Shown here: in pieces, positions 54,694 to 63,858 of the stretch | Layout: the number at the start of each line of letters is the position of its first letter | How positions within the stretch are numbered: the stretch's first letter is position 1 | Assembly (NCBI GenBank): GCA_029580855.1 | Contig: JAKPQH010000174.1 | Span: 28,248 to 92,247 of the forward strand | DNA: 64,000 bases | From: a bacterium | GTDB lineage: Bacteria; Methylomirabilota; Methylomirabilia; Methylomirabilales; 2-02-FULL-66-22 | Direction: 5' to 3' | Translations under genes and position numbers: made by a program | The notes under the pieces: generated by a model | What the model was told of the DNA's origin: nothing | Seen by the model: the letters and a program-made list of their open reading frames with translations, nothing else | Databases searched by the model: none

Positions 54694-55935
54694 TCAGCCT
54701 CCCATCGCCTTCGCCAGGCTCCACGCCGCCTGCCAGCGGACGGATGGCGCGTTATCCAGGATCGACCGTCTCAGGCCGGACACCCCGACACCGTCGCGCA
54801 GCTCCCCCAGGGTCCAGACCGCCTGTATTCGCACGTGCGCATCGGGATGAAGGCACAGCTCTTCCAGGACGGGCAGCCCGCGCGTGTCGTTCAAGCGCGC
54901 CAACGTCCAGGCGGCATACAACCGGACGGACGGATCGTGGGCGGGACCGAGCGCCTCCACAAGGCGCGCTGACCCCGCGGCGTCCCCGAGATTCGACAGC
55001 GCCTCCGCAGCGTAGAGGGCCACGGATCGGTTGAAATGGTCCAGGCTACTCGTCAGCACCCGGCGCCCTTCCGTTGCCCCGAGGCGCACCAGCGCCTCCG
55101 CCGCATAGATCCGCACATACGGGTTGGCGTCGCCGAGCAGGCCGCGCAACGCGGGGGCCGCACCCCGGATCCCGAGGCGCCCGAGCGCCTCGGCGGATTG
55201 CATCCGGATGGAGTCGCTCCCATCGTTGAGGAGCCTCGTCAGGAGTTGGGCCGCCCTCGCGTCGCCGCCCCGCGCCAGTGTCGCCGCCGCGCGCATCCGG
55301 ACCAGGGCGCTGCCGTCGGTCAGAGCCTTTCCCAGGGCGGCACGCAGCTCGGGATCCGACCTGCCCGCGGTGCCGGAGGCGGCCGCGGCCCGGACCTCGG
55401 CCTCCGGATCCTCGAGGGCGCTCCGCAAGAGCCTGGCCGGCTCGTCGCCGGCCAGCTTTGCGACGCCGTGCACCCCCGACGCCCGGACGGATGCTTCCGG
55501 GTGGGCCAAAGCCGCTCGGAACACAGGAAGAAGGTCGGGCGCATGCCACTCCGCCAGGGCCGCCGCGGCCCGGCTGCGCAGGACCCCATCCTCGGCATAT
55601 AGCCCTGCCTGCAGCAGCCCGGCGGCCACCTCTCGGAAGACCACGGGAGACTCGGGCCCACCCTGCCCCCAGCGTTCGGCGTAGGCACGCAGGGCCGCGT
55701 CCGGCCTACCGATCCTGAGCAGCACGCGCACGCGGAGGTCTTGAGGCCGGTCGTCGCCGGGCCGGTCGCGCGAGGCACGCTCGACCAGCGCCACGGCCTG
55801 CGCGTGTTCTCCGCGCTGCAGATGCGCCTCGACCTGCTCCGCGAGCGGGACCTCGCGGGAGCAGGCGGCGGCCAGGAGACCCGCCAATGTGAGAGCGCAC
55901 CACGCCTTCGCCCGACTATGACGACGGCGCATCAT
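54694..55935 (-). CDS. HEAT-repeat lipoprotein
   Basis: This protein of about 413 residues has a lipobox LAAA-C at Cys25, a short TPR-like region and then about nine HEAT/PBS-lyase-type repeats with the pattern VRMRAAATLARGGDARA and VRIYAAEALVRLGA. It is likely a scaffold anchored in a membrane. It overlaps the MazG-like gene by 20 bases; starts at 55932, 55935 and 55947 are all possible. It is followed by rlpA. Confidence 0.82.
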   Translation of the reverse strand: MMRRRHSRAKAWCALTLAGLLAAACSREVPLAEQVEAHLQRGEHAQAVALVERASRDRPGDDRPQDLRVRVLLRIGRPDAALRAYAERWGQGGPESPVVFREVAAGLLQAGLYAEDGVLRSRAAAALAEWHAPDLLPVFRAALAHPEASVRASGVHGVAKLAGDEPARLLRSALEDPEAEVRAAAASGTAGRSDPELRAALGKALTDGSALVRMRAAATLARGGDARAAQLLTRLLNDGSDSIRMQSAEALGRLGIRGAAPALRGLLGDANPYVRIYAAEALVRLGATEGRRVLTSSLDHFNRSVALYAAEALSNLGDAAGSARLVEALGPAHDPSVRLYAAWTLARLNDTRGLPVLEELCLHPDAHVRIQAVWTLGELRDGVGVSGLRRSILDNAPSVRWQAAWSLAKAMGG

Positions 55936-56266
55936 ATTTCTTCGCATTTCCCCGGGCGCGCTCCACGGGATACTTGCGCGCGTTCTCGTCCAGCTTGGCG
56001 CGGGCGGCGTCGACGAGATTTATGCCGAGCACGTCGGCCATGGAGACCAGCAGAATCAGAATGTCCGCCATCTCCTGACCCACCCGGCGCCGGTTCTTGT
56101 CGTCCGCCAGGAAGACGCCGACCTCCTCGGGACGCTTCCACTGGAACGGCTCCAGGAGCTCGGAAGCCTCCAGGCAGATGGAGATGGCGAGGTCTTTCGG
56201 GTTGTGAAACTGCCGCCAGTCCCGCGCGTCCCGAAATTCCAGGACCGCTTTCACTAGGTCATCCAT
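55916..56266 (-). CDS. MazG-like nucleotide pyrophosphohydrolase
   Basis: This 116-residue all-helical protein has the MazG/dCTPase metal motif ICLEASELLEPFQW and EMADILILLVSMAD (ExxE12-28ExxD). It resembles the RS21-C6/dCTPase group that removes modified or excess deoxynucleoside triphosphates. GGAGG precedes the ATG at 56266. It is coupled to the HEAT lipoprotein gene by overlap. Confidence 0.88.
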   Translation of the reverse strand: MDDLVKAVLEFRDARDWRQFHNPKDLAISICLEASELLEPFQWKRPEEVGVFLADDKNRRRVGQEMADILILLVSMADVLGINLVDAARAKLDENARKYPVERARGNAKKYDAPSS

Positions 56267-56359
56267 TTCGCCTCCACAGCCCCGGGCGCGGCCGCCGTTC
56301 CATTCCCACCGCCTCCTCGGCCATTCCCGGACGGCGACGCACGGCCCCACGGCAGCCGC

Positions 56360-57322
56360 TCAGCGGACGCCGGAACCACCCGCTGGGCGCGTCCCGCCCT
56401 GCCACACGACCCATGAACCCTGGAGACCTCGGATCGGCTGACCCTGCCGGATCATTCCCTCGCCCTCCAGCGCCGCCAGCCCCGCCTGGACCTCCGCCGG
56501 GCCGAGCCCGAGGAGTCCAGCCAGGAATCGCGTTTGCGACGCGCCGGCGGTTCGGAGATACGTCGCGAGGAGGCGTCTCACCGCCGCGTCCCGGCCGAGC
56601 CCGCGCGACGCCGCCAGCGGCTCGGGCAGCCAGTTGTCCAGGAGGTCCCAGCGGTAATAGAAGTCGGGATCGTAGACTTCTTCCACCTTGGCGATCCACA
56701 GCCCGCGCTGCAGTTCGGCCACGACGCGATCGAACTCCGCCGCGCGCTCCGCCCCCTGCATCGCCACGGCCCTGCGCAACTCCGGCGTCACGAGCGCGCC
56801 GCGCTCGTGGAGGGCCTCCAGAACCAGCACGGCGGCCCGCGTCATGCGACCCTGACGATAGTCCAGGATGTAGTCGCCGCTCCCCTTTCCCTCCCGGATG
56901 AGCGCGCAGAAGACCGGGAAGAGGTCCAGGGAGACCAGGGTCGGCTTGCCCTTCACCAGTTTCCCGTAGTGCACGAGCCGCTGGGCGGGCAAGCTGTCTT
57001 TCAGTCTCCAGGTCAGCCCGATTTCGGCGTCGTGGTGCGTGCGTTTGGGCCAGCGGGGATTCCGCCGCCCGCAGACGGCCACGTACAGGCTGGCCACGGG
57101 GAGACCGAAGTGGCTCAGCGTAAAGCAGAATCCGACGGCCTCGACAAACTGGAGCGCGCTCCGCTCGCCGCGGACCTTTAGTGCGGGTAGGCGGCGGAAA
57201 CTGCGGTCCCGCCAGGCCTCGACGGTCTGGCGCGTGATGGGGAAGGCGCGCATGCGTCGCTCGAGCATCCGGATCGCTGCCCGCACTCCGCGATGGCGGG
57301 AGCGCGTCTCGGCACGCGGCAT
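56360..57322 (-). CDS. AlkZ-related winged-helix protein
   Basis: This 320-residue protein matches the pattern I associate with AlkZ-related proteins (relatives of the YcaQ cross-link glycosylase): VEAVGFCFTLSHFGLPVASL, TWRLKDSLPAQRLVHYGKLV, PTLVSLDLFPVFCALI and ALHERGALVTPELRRAVAM. A late winged-helix-like stretch follows FYYRWDLLDNWLPE. The DNA substrate is unknown. It starts 13 bases after the parvulin-TPR gene stop and is in one operon with it and the MFS gene; a start at 57253 is an alternative. Confidence 0.6.
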   Translation of the reverse strand: MPRAETRSRHRGVRAAIRMLERRMRAFPITRQTVEAWRDRSFRRLPALKVRGERSALQFVEAVGFCFTLSHFGLPVASLYVAVCGRRNPRWPKRTHHDAEIGLTWRLKDSLPAQRLVHYGKLVKGKPTLVSLDLFPVFCALIREGKGSGDYILDYRQGRMTRAAVLVLEALHERGALVTPELRRAVAMQGAERAAEFDRVVAELQRGLWIAKVEEVYDPDFYYRWDLLDNWLPEPLAASRGLGRDAAVRRLLATYLRTAGASQTRFLAGLLGLGPAEVQAGLAALEGEGMIRQGQPIRGLQGSWVVWQGGTRPAGGSGVR

Positions 57323-57334
57323 GGGGGATGCGCC

Positions 57335-58732
57335 TCAAGGCGAGCGGAGCGCTTGGGCGCGGGCCCGCTCCCGTGCGGCCGCTTGCTGCATGGCGGCCCG
57401 CTCGTAGAGAGCCGCCAATCGATCCGCGATGTCGGCCTGAATTTCCCTTGGGGCCGTCGCGGCGGCCGTGGCCCCGTCCCGAAGCGCTACGATGGCCAGA
57501 TCCAGGCGCCCCATTCGCTCGTACAGACCGGAGAGCGTCCGGTATCGCGCCGGGTCCGTCGGGTCCGATTGGATGTTCTGGAGGAGTTGCTCCGCCTCCG
57601 ACTCGGTCCGGGCCACGCCGGCCAGGGCGGAAGCAAGACCGGCGCCGGCCCGAGCGGATCCGGGGGCCAAACCCAAGGCCATTCGGTACTCGCGCGCCGC
57701 CGCCTCGAACTCCCCGTTCACCATGAGCGCATCGCCCACCATCAAAAAGCCCTCGTGGCCGGGCCGCAACGGGCGCAGCCTGCGAGCGGCCTCCACCGCC
57801 GCCGGGCCATCCGACACCGTCGTGGCCACCCGGAGAAGCGCCTCCAGAATCGCGGCGTCGTCCTCACCCGCAAGTCCGAGAACCCGCCGGTAGGCGCCCA
57901 CGGCCGCCTGCGGCCGTCCCGCGGCTTCATACCCGTTCGCCAGCCGCAGCCACGCGTCCCGGGAATTCACCTCCAGGGCGGCCGCCCGCTCCAGATGGGC
58001 GACCGCTTCAGCATGGCGGCCTTGGCCGGCAAGCCAGGTCCCGAGCCGGCTGTGTGCGTCGAAGTCCTTGGGTTGGAGCCGAAGGACCTCGTGCATGCCG
58101 CCGATGGCTTCGTCCATCCGCCCAAGCCTCGCGAGCGCGACGGCCAGGTTGAAATGGGCGTCCACGAGCGCCGGATTCAACTCCACGGCCCGGCGGAGCA
58201 ATCTGGCGGCCCCCTCGATGTCTCCCCGCTTGCCGAGATCGGTGCCCTGCGTGAGCATCGCCAGCGCCTCGGGTTCCCGACCCAGCCGCGCCTCTTCCTC
58301 CCGTGCTTCACGATCGGTGAGGATCTGAATGACCCCGAACCCCCCCTCGGTCTGGAAAACGGGCGTCAGTCTCCCCGGCGCCGTCTTGCGCACCGCCTCC
58401 CGCGCGGCGGGCGACAACGAGTCCACGGGGACCCGCCCGAGGTATCCGCCCCGTTGTCTCTCCGGACCGATGGATCTCTCGCGGGCGATCTTTTCGAACG
58501 GCGTTCCGATGCCGTGCAGGGTGACCGCGTCCCGGGCCTCGCCCTCGGTTGCCACCACAAGCATCCGGATCGCTGGGCTCTGCAGAGCGGTTGTCGGTGT
58601 CTGGGCCGCCCGGGCGGCGCCGCCGCCCAGGAACCCACCGATGAGGGTCGCGCAGACCGTGGCCGCAACTCGGCGAAACCTCCGGTGTCCATCCGACGCT
58701 GGCCCCACCCCCCCCTTGCAGTCGCCACGCAT
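57335..58732 (-). CDS. Periplasmic parvulin-like and TPR protein
   Basis: This 465-residue protein has a signal peptide (VAATVCATLIGGFLGGGAARA), then a parvulin/PpiC-type domain (LHGIGTPFEKIARERSIGPE; RGGYLGRVPVDSLSPA; VFQTEGGFGVIQI) and about six TPRs starting at LLRRAVELNPALVDAHFNLA. It could be a folding factor for exported proteins. The start overlaps the MFS gene stop by one base (TGATG). It may be inactive as an isomerase because the domain is short. Confidence 0.75.
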   Translation of the reverse strand: MRGDCKGGVGPASDGHRRFRRVAATVCATLIGGFLGGGAARAAQTPTTALQSPAIRMLVVATEGEARDAVTLHGIGTPFEKIARERSIGPERQRGGYLGRVPVDSLSPAAREAVRKTAPGRLTPVFQTEGGFGVIQILTDREAREEEARLGREPEALAMLTQGTDLGKRGDIEGAARLLRRAVELNPALVDAHFNLAVALARLGRMDEAIGGMHEVLRLQPKDFDAHSRLGTWLAGQGRHAEAVAHLERAAALEVNSRDAWLRLANGYEAAGRPQAAVGAYRRVLGLAGEDDAAILEALLRVATTVSDGPAAVEAARRLRPLRPGHEGFLMVGDALMVNGEFEAAAREYRMALGLAPGSARAGAGLASALAGVARTESEAEQLLQNIQSDPTDPARYRTLSGLYERMGRLDLAIVALRDGATAAATAPREIQADIADRLAALYERAAMQQAAARERARAQALRSP

Positions 58733-59964
58733 CAGGGTTTCGCCTCCACCCTGTTGTCGGGGAGCCCCAGGGACAAGGCCAACCCGACGAGGGCGAGACC
58801 CGCGGCCACGTAGAAGCCGCCCGCCAGCGACCCCGTGACGTCCTGGATCCAACCGGTCAGCGGGGAGCCGACCACCGCGGACAAGACGCTGATAAAGGAA
58901 AAAAGCGCTACCGCGGCCCCCACCGCCTCGGGTCGGTGTCGCGAGACGTAATCGCCCAGCCAGGAGATGCCCAGCGGGTCCCACGCCAGCTTGCCCACCA
59001 CCCCATACGCCATGAGCGCCAGGAGCATCCCGGTCCGGGACTGCACCTGCGGGAGGACCGCCAAAGTGAGGGCCATGAGCGGAAGCATCGTCTGGACGAT
59101 CCGCTTGCGCCCGATACGGTCCGACCATCGGCCCAGGAGCAGCCCCGAGGGCATGGCGGTCACGGCGATGACCAGAGTGTAGAGACCCGACATCGTCAGC
59201 CCGATTCGACGCTCGCGTTGAAAAAACACCGGGCCCCACGAGAGCAGCACCCACCAGCCGTACAAAACGCAGAACGCCGAGAGATTCATCCGGAGAAGTG
59301 TCGGGTCGCGAAGCAGGCCCCACACCGGAACCGCTCGCCGGCGGGAGACGGGCACCTCGCGGACGAAGCGCTGGAAAAGCGCGGCCATGAGAAATGTCGG
59401 GACCGCCAGGATCAGAAACGGCGCGCGCCAGCTGCCGGTGGCGTGATACAGCGGACCCGCCAAGGCGAGACCCGCCGCGAGGCCGAGCGACATCCCGCCG
59501 TTGATCACCCCCGACGCCGTCCCGCGGTTACGGCGCGGTACGGTGTGGATGGTGATGCTGTAGGCCATGGTGTAATAGGACCCCGCCCCTGCTCCGTGCA
59601 CCGCCGCCATAGCCAGCAGCGCGAGATAGTTCACCGCGACCGCCCCAAACCCCAGGATACCCACCGCCGAGACCAGCGAGAACAGCACCAGCGTCCGCTT
59701 GAGACCCAACCGCTCCGCCAGGAGGCCGGCGGGCAGCATGGCCGCGACATAAAGGGTGAAGTAGGCGCCGCTGATGAGACCGGTCTGGAACCCGCTCAGA
59801 CCGAGATCGCGTGCGATCACGCTCAGCAGGGGGTACAGGATCGTCCGATCGACGTAGACCACGGCCCAGCCGGCGCAGAGCAGTGCCACCAAGCGCTGGA
59901 CGTACGTCCGCTCCGTTCCATCCTCCGCACTCGGCGTCGCCAGCACAGCCGTCTCCAACCTCAC
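58732..59964 (-). CDS. Major facilitator superfamily transporter
   Basis: This 410-residue protein has 12 predicted membrane segments, the loop 2-3 motif GLLAERLGLKRTLVLF and its second-half copy GRWSDRIGRKRIVQ. It resembles organic-acid or sugar-phosphate MFS proteins (anion:cation symporter-like). The GTG at 59964 is too close to the GGGAGG site; a TTG two codons later is better placed. It begins the operon MFS, parvulin-TPR, AlkZ-related. Confidence 0.88.
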   Translation of the reverse strand: MRLETAVLATPSAEDGTERTYVQRLVALLCAGWAVVYVDRTILYPLLSVIARDLGLSGFQTGLISGAYFTLYVAAMLPAGLLAERLGLKRTLVLFSLVSAVGILGFGAVAVNYLALLAMAAVHGAGAGSYYTMAYSITIHTVPRRNRGTASGVINGGMSLGLAAGLALAGPLYHATGSWRAPFLILAVPTFLMAALFQRFVREVPVSRRRAVPVWGLLRDPTLLRMNLSAFCVLYGWWVLLSWGPVFFQRERRIGLTMSGLYTLVIAVTAMPSGLLLGRWSDRIGRKRIVQTMLPLMALTLAVLPQVQSRTGMLLALMAYGVVGKLAWDPLGISWLGDYVSRHRPEAVGAAVALFSFISVLSAVVGSPLTGWIQDVTGSLAGGFYVAAGLALVGLALSLGLPDNRVEAKP

Positions 59965-60058
59965 GCCTCCCGGACCGCCGTGTGCGGCCAGCCGTCGCGC
60001 CTCTCCCGCTCAGCCGGCCGCACCGCAGGCCGTCAAAGCCAGTCCGGCCCTGAAACAC

Positions 60059-60094
60059 CGCGGGGGCGGATCCAAGGAGCGATCCGCCCCCGCG
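60059..60094 (-). terminator. Terminator-like hairpin after ilvD
   Basis: A perfect 14-bp stem (CGCGGGGGCGGATC / GATCCGCCCCCGCG) with an 8-base loop lies 22 bases after the ilvD stop. The following minus-strand sequence is TGTTTCAGG, only weakly T-rich. It likely ends ilvD transcription. Confidence 0.6.
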
Positions 60095-60116
60095 CAGCCA
60101 AATCCGTGCGGCGCGG

Positions 60117-61787
60117 CTAGTCCGCCGTCAAAACCGCCCCCCGACTCCCCGACGTCACGAACTTCGCGTACCGCGCCAGCCAACCCGTCGTCACACGCGG
60201 TGGCATGGGCTTCCAGGCCGCACGGCGCGCATCCAGCTCCGCCTCGGACAGGTCCACCGTCAAGCGCCGCTGGTCGATGTCGATCCGGATGCGGTCGCCC
60301 GGGCGCAGCAAACCGATGGGGCCGCCCGCCGCCGCCTCGGGCGACACGTGGCCGATGCACGCCCCGTGGCTGGCCCCCGAGAAGCGCCCATCGGTGATGA
60401 GGGAGACCGATTTCCCCAGGCCGCGACCGATGATCGCCGAGGTGGGCGAGAGCATCTCCTGCATCCCCGGCCCGCCCTTGGGGCCCTCGTACCGGATCAC
60501 CACGACGTCACCCGCCTTGACCTTGCCGTTGAGGATCCCGGCCAGCGCCTCGTCCTGGGACTCGAAGATCACGGCAGGCCCCGCGTGGCGCATCATCTCC
60601 GGGGCGACCCCGCCGGTCTTGACGACCGCTCCGTCGGGCGCCAGGTTGCCGAAAAGAATCGAGAGTCCGCCCGTGGCGCGGTGCGGGTTGCCGAGCGGCC
60701 GGATGACCTCGTCGTCCTTCACAACCGCTTCCCGGATGTTCTCCCCCAGCGTCTTCCCCGTCACCGTGGGTCGATCCAGCTTCAGAAGACCCCCCGTGCC
60801 GGCCAACCGCTGCAGGATCGCGCTGATCCCGCCCGCCCGCTCCACATCTTCGACATGATGAACGCCCGCCGGGCTGACCTTGCACAGGTACGGCACCCGA
60901 TCCGAGAGCTGATTGATCCGATCGAGCGAATACGGGACCTCCGCCTCGTGGGCGATGGCCAGCGTGTGGAGCACCGTGTTCGTCGAGCCGCCCATGGCCA
61001 TGTCCAGGCAGAACGCGTTGTCGATGGCATCGCGGTTCACGATATCGCGGGGCTTGAGGTCTTTCCCCACCAGCCAGAGGATCTGCCGCCCCGCGGTTCG
61101 GTACAACGCCTGCCGCCGCGCATCCACCGCCAGGATGGTCCCGTTGCCGGGGAGAGCCATCCCCAGAACCTCGGAGAGACAGTTCATGGAGTTGGCGGTA
61201 AACATGCCCGAGCACGAGCCGCACGTCGGACACGCAGCTTTCTCGATTTCCAGAAGACCGGCATCATCCAGCTTGCCGGCGGAGTAGGACCCGACCGCCT
61301 CGAAGGCCGAGGCCAGATCCACAACGTTTCCGGCAGCCGTTTTGCCGGCCGCCATCGGTCCGCCGCTGACGTAGATGGCGGGGATGTTCACCCGCATGGC
61401 GGCCATGAGCATCCCGGGCACGATCTTGTCGCAGTTGCCGATCAGGACCAGTCCGTCAAAGCAGTGCGCCATCGCCATCGACTCGATGGCGTCCGCGATC
61501 AGCTCGCGGCTGGGCAAGGAATAGCGCATGCCGGTGTGACCCATGGCGATCCCATCGTCCACACCGATGGTGTTGAATTCGAACGGCACGCCCCCGGCTT
61601 CCCGGATCGCCTCGCGGATGATGCGCCCGACCTCTTGCAGGTGGACATGACCCGGGACGACTCCGACATAGGAATTGGCGACCCCGATGAACGGCTTCGC
61701 GAAGTCCGCATCCGTGAGCCCCACCGCGCGCAACAGGCTGCGGTGCGGCGCCTTTTCGTATCCCTTCTTGACCGTATCGCTCCGCAT
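60117..61787 (-). CDS. ilvD: Dihydroxy-acid dehydratase
   Basis: This 556-residue enzyme dehydrates dihydroxy acids to 2-keto acids in valine, isoleucine and leucine synthesis. It has the N-terminal [20 protein letters not shown], the cluster cysteines Cys119 ([10 protein letters not shown]) and Cys186/189/192 ([19 protein letters not shown]), and a late [20 protein letters not shown] block. AGGGGGG precedes the ATG. It stands alone between an iterated spacer and the hairpin at 60059. Confidence 0.97.
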   Translation of the reverse strand: MRSDTVKKGYEKAPHRSLLRAVGLTDADFAKPFIGVANSYVGVVPGHVHLQEVGRIIREAIREAGGVPFEFNTIGVDDGIAMGHTGMRYSLPSRELIADAIESMAMAHCFDGLVLIGNCDKIVPGMLMAAMRVNIPAIYVSGGPMAAGKTAAGNVVDLASAFEAVGSYSAGKLDDAGLLEIEKAACPTCGSCSGMFTANSMNCLSEVLGMALPGNGTILAVDARRQALYRTAGRQILWLVGKDLKPRDIVNRDAIDNAFCLDMAMGGSTNTVLHTLAIAHEAEVPYSLDRINQLSDRVPYLCKVSPAGVHHVEDVERAGGISAILQRLAGTGGLLKLDRPTVTGKTLGENIREAVVKDDEVIRPLGNPHRATGGLSILFGNLAPDGAVVKTGGVAPEMMRHAGPAVIFESQDEALAGILNGKVKAGDVVVIRYEGPKGGPGMQEMLSPTSAIIGRGLGKSVSLITDGRFSGASHGACIGHVSPEAAAGGPIGLLRPGDRIRIDIDQRRLTVDLSEAELDARRAAWKPMPPRVTTGWLARYAKFVTSGSRGAVLTAD

Positions 61788-61914
61788 CGTTACCCCCCCT
61801 GGCTATCCGCGCCCCTCCCCCGAAACACGCCGGTCCCCGGCGGCCGTCGCGGGTGCGCGTGCGGCCGAACCTAGCACGTTTGGCGGGGCCGGGCAACCCG
61901 ACCCCGGAATCGCC

Positions 61915-61968
61915 GATCGGGAACCCGCCATTCGCTATCGCCAACCGCCATCTGCAAACCGCCGTGCC
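61915..61968. repeat. Iterated-word spacer between ilvD and an SDR gene
   Basis: CCGCCATTCGCTATCGCCAA and CCGCCATCTGCAAACCGCC repeat a word close to CCGCCAT(N)TGC. It is the same kind of iterated spacer as at 23801 and 54545 but with a different word. Confidence 0.45.
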
Positions 61969-62718
61969 TCACCCCACCGGGTGCCCGTTGCACTGCAGCG
62001 CGCCGGGCATGAGCACGAGGTCCGCGACGTACGTCCGCGGCGGCAGGCTCGCCGCGAAGACACACGCCTGGGCGATGTCCTCCGGCTGCATCATCAGGTC
62101 GCGCTGCTCCTTGGTCGGCGGGACGGGCCGGTTGTTCAGAATGGGCGTGTCGCACAGCCCGGGGTAGACGACCGTCACGCGAATGCCGTGGAGCCGCTCC
62201 TCCATCATCGTGGCGTTGGCCAGCCCCACGATCCCGTGCTTGCTCGCCTGATACGCGGCGCCCGAGAAGTCCCCCCAGAGGCCGGAGATGGACGCGATGT
62301 GGATGATGAGCCCGCCTTTCTGCTCCCGCATCTTCGGCAGCGCCGCCTGCGTACAGTGCAGCGCGCCGGTCAGGTTGATCCCGATGATCCGGTCCCAGCC
62401 CGTCTGGTCGAGGCTCGCCAGCTGCCGGTTCTGCGTGTTGACCCCGGCGCAGTTCACGAGGACGTCCAGTCTGCCGAAACGCTCCACGGCGGCCCGGACG
62501 ACCGCATCCACGTCCGTGCGCTTGCTCACGTCGGCCGCCAGCGCCGTGGCCTGGCCCCCGCGCTTCACGATCTCCGCGACCAGCGCGTCCAGCTCGCCCT
62601 TCCGGCGCGCGGCCGCCGTCACCGCGGCTCCCTCCGCCGCGAACGCCAGCGCCGTCGCGCGACCCATGCCGCTGCTCGCGCCGATGACGATGGCCGCCTG
62701 GCCCTTGAGCCTGCTCAT
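61969..62718 (-). CDS. SDR-family oxidoreductase
   Basis: This 249-residue short-chain dehydrogenase has a cofactor loop IGASSGMGRA, the NCAG motif in VLVNCAGVNTQ, and catalytic IASISG and YQASKHG. Arg in the second strand (AAARRKGELD) favours NADP(H). AAGGAGG lies before the ATG at 62718. The gene probably has its own promoter at 62777-62805. Confidence 0.88.
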   Translation of the reverse strand: MSRLKGQAAIVIGASSGMGRATALAFAAEGAAVTAAARRKGELDALVAEIVKRGGQATALAADVSKRTDVDAVVRAAVERFGRLDVLVNCAGVNTQNRQLASLDQTGWDRIIGINLTGALHCTQAALPKMREQKGGLIIHIASISGLWGDFSGAAYQASKHGIVGLANATMMEERLHGIRVTVVYPGLCDTPILNNRPVPPTKEQRDLMMQPEDIAQACVFAASLPPRTYVADLVLMPGALQCNGHPVG

Positions 62719-62776
62719 GGTAGCCTCCTTGTGCAGTTGAAGAATTCGGACCCGGTCCACGATCGACGGGGATGGC

Positions 62777-62805
62777 ATGATACCGCAGCCCGTGGAGCGT
62801 GTCCA
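62777..62805 (-). promoter_or_regulatory. Promoter of the SDR gene
   Basis: TGGACA (62805-62800) and TATCAT (62782-62777) are 17 bases apart on the minus strand. The remaining gap up to 63051 shows no recognised gene. Confidence 0.5.
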
Positions 62806-63051
62806 CGGTCGTGGAAGCGCCCAGGACGCAGCGCCTCCTCTCGCGGTACGCACGCATCCGGTCGGCAAGAAGAGTTGTCGAGCGGATCGACGAACGTTCG
62901 GCGTGTGTGGCCCGTGACGCCGGCCGCGCGCCCCAGCGTCGTCCCGCCGCCGCCACCGAACACCGCGCCCCCGTGATCGCCCGGCCGCGGCTTCCGCAAC
63001 GTGCACCCGTGCGATCTCCGGAACGTTCTGCGGCGACGCTGACCGGCCGCG

Positions 63052-63504
63052 CTATCTCTTCCTGATCGTGAACTTCGCCCCGGAGATCCCGATGTTCCAC
63101 CCCTCGCCCTTGCCGGCGAGGGCCAGCGTGGCCGTGCCGTTGGTCAGAACCTTGGCCTCCGTGGCCTTCACGGCGCCGGCCTCCACGCCGGCCTCGGCGT
63201 AGCCGCCGAGCAGATCGTTGATGTTCGAGACCTCGGAGAACTTCCCCCGGCCGTTGTCGATCTTCGTCTTGCCGAACGTCACGCCCCCGCCTTTCAGGGT
63301 GAGTGCCACCCGCATGGATTGGCCGTTGTCGCACCTGATGGTCCCCGCACCCTTGGCGGTCTTGTAAATGGCGGACCAGCCGGAGAGCGAATACCTGAGC
63401 TCGCAATCGATCTTTTTCTGTCCGGCCGCTTCCGGCACGGCCGCGAGGCCGAGCGCGAACACGGTCGCGAGGGCCCATCCGCGGATCGAACCGAGTGCCT
63501 GCAT
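63052..63504 (-). CDS. Exported protein of unknown function
   Basis: This 150-residue protein has a signal peptide (MQALGSIRGWALATVFALGL, cleavage near EAAGQ) and a Gly-rich beta domain with CELRYSLSGWSAIYKTAKG and AGTIRCDNGQS, ending WNIGISGAKFTIRKR. The two Cys could form a disulfide. I cannot assign the family. GGGAGG precedes the ATG at 63504. The 300-base leader to the promoter at 63813 shows no other gene. Confidence 0.7.
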   Translation of the reverse strand: MQALGSIRGWALATVFALGLAAVPEAAGQKKIDCELRYSLSGWSAIYKTAKGAGTIRCDNGQSMRVALTLKGGGVTFGKTKIDNGRGKFSEVSNINDLLGGYAEAGVEAGAVKATEAKVLTNGTATLALAGKGEGWNIGISGAKFTIRKR

Positions 63505-63812
63505 GGTCACACCTCCCGATCGGCAACCTCGCGCGAACCCTCCCGGGCGCGAGCGGGCTGCCGGTCCACATGCCCCCTGCCGTTCAGGCAACGGCGCATC
63601 TTCTTCCTGCAAGCCGCAGAAAACCACCCTGTGGCCGAAGGTCCATGGTCCGCGCGCGTCGGCGCAGACACCCCCAACGAGGCGCACGGTGTGCGCGACG
63701 CTCCCAGGCCTCTCGGTCGTTGGAGGTTGGTCATCGGGCATCGGCTGTGGATTGAGCACGAACCGTTCGTGGGTGTTCTGGGCTCACGTGCCCACGCCGG
63801 GCGCCCGCTCGG

Positions 63813-63841
63813 TGGATAGCGTGTGTCGCGCCGGGCGTCAA
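63813..63841 (-). promoter_or_regulatory. Promoter of the exported-protein gene
   Basis: TTGACG (63841-63836) and TATCCA (63818-63813) are separated by 17 bases on the minus strand. The left end of the IS481-like element lies 18 bases further upstream. Confidence 0.5.
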
Positions 63842-63858
63842 GGGAAAAGTGGGGCCGC

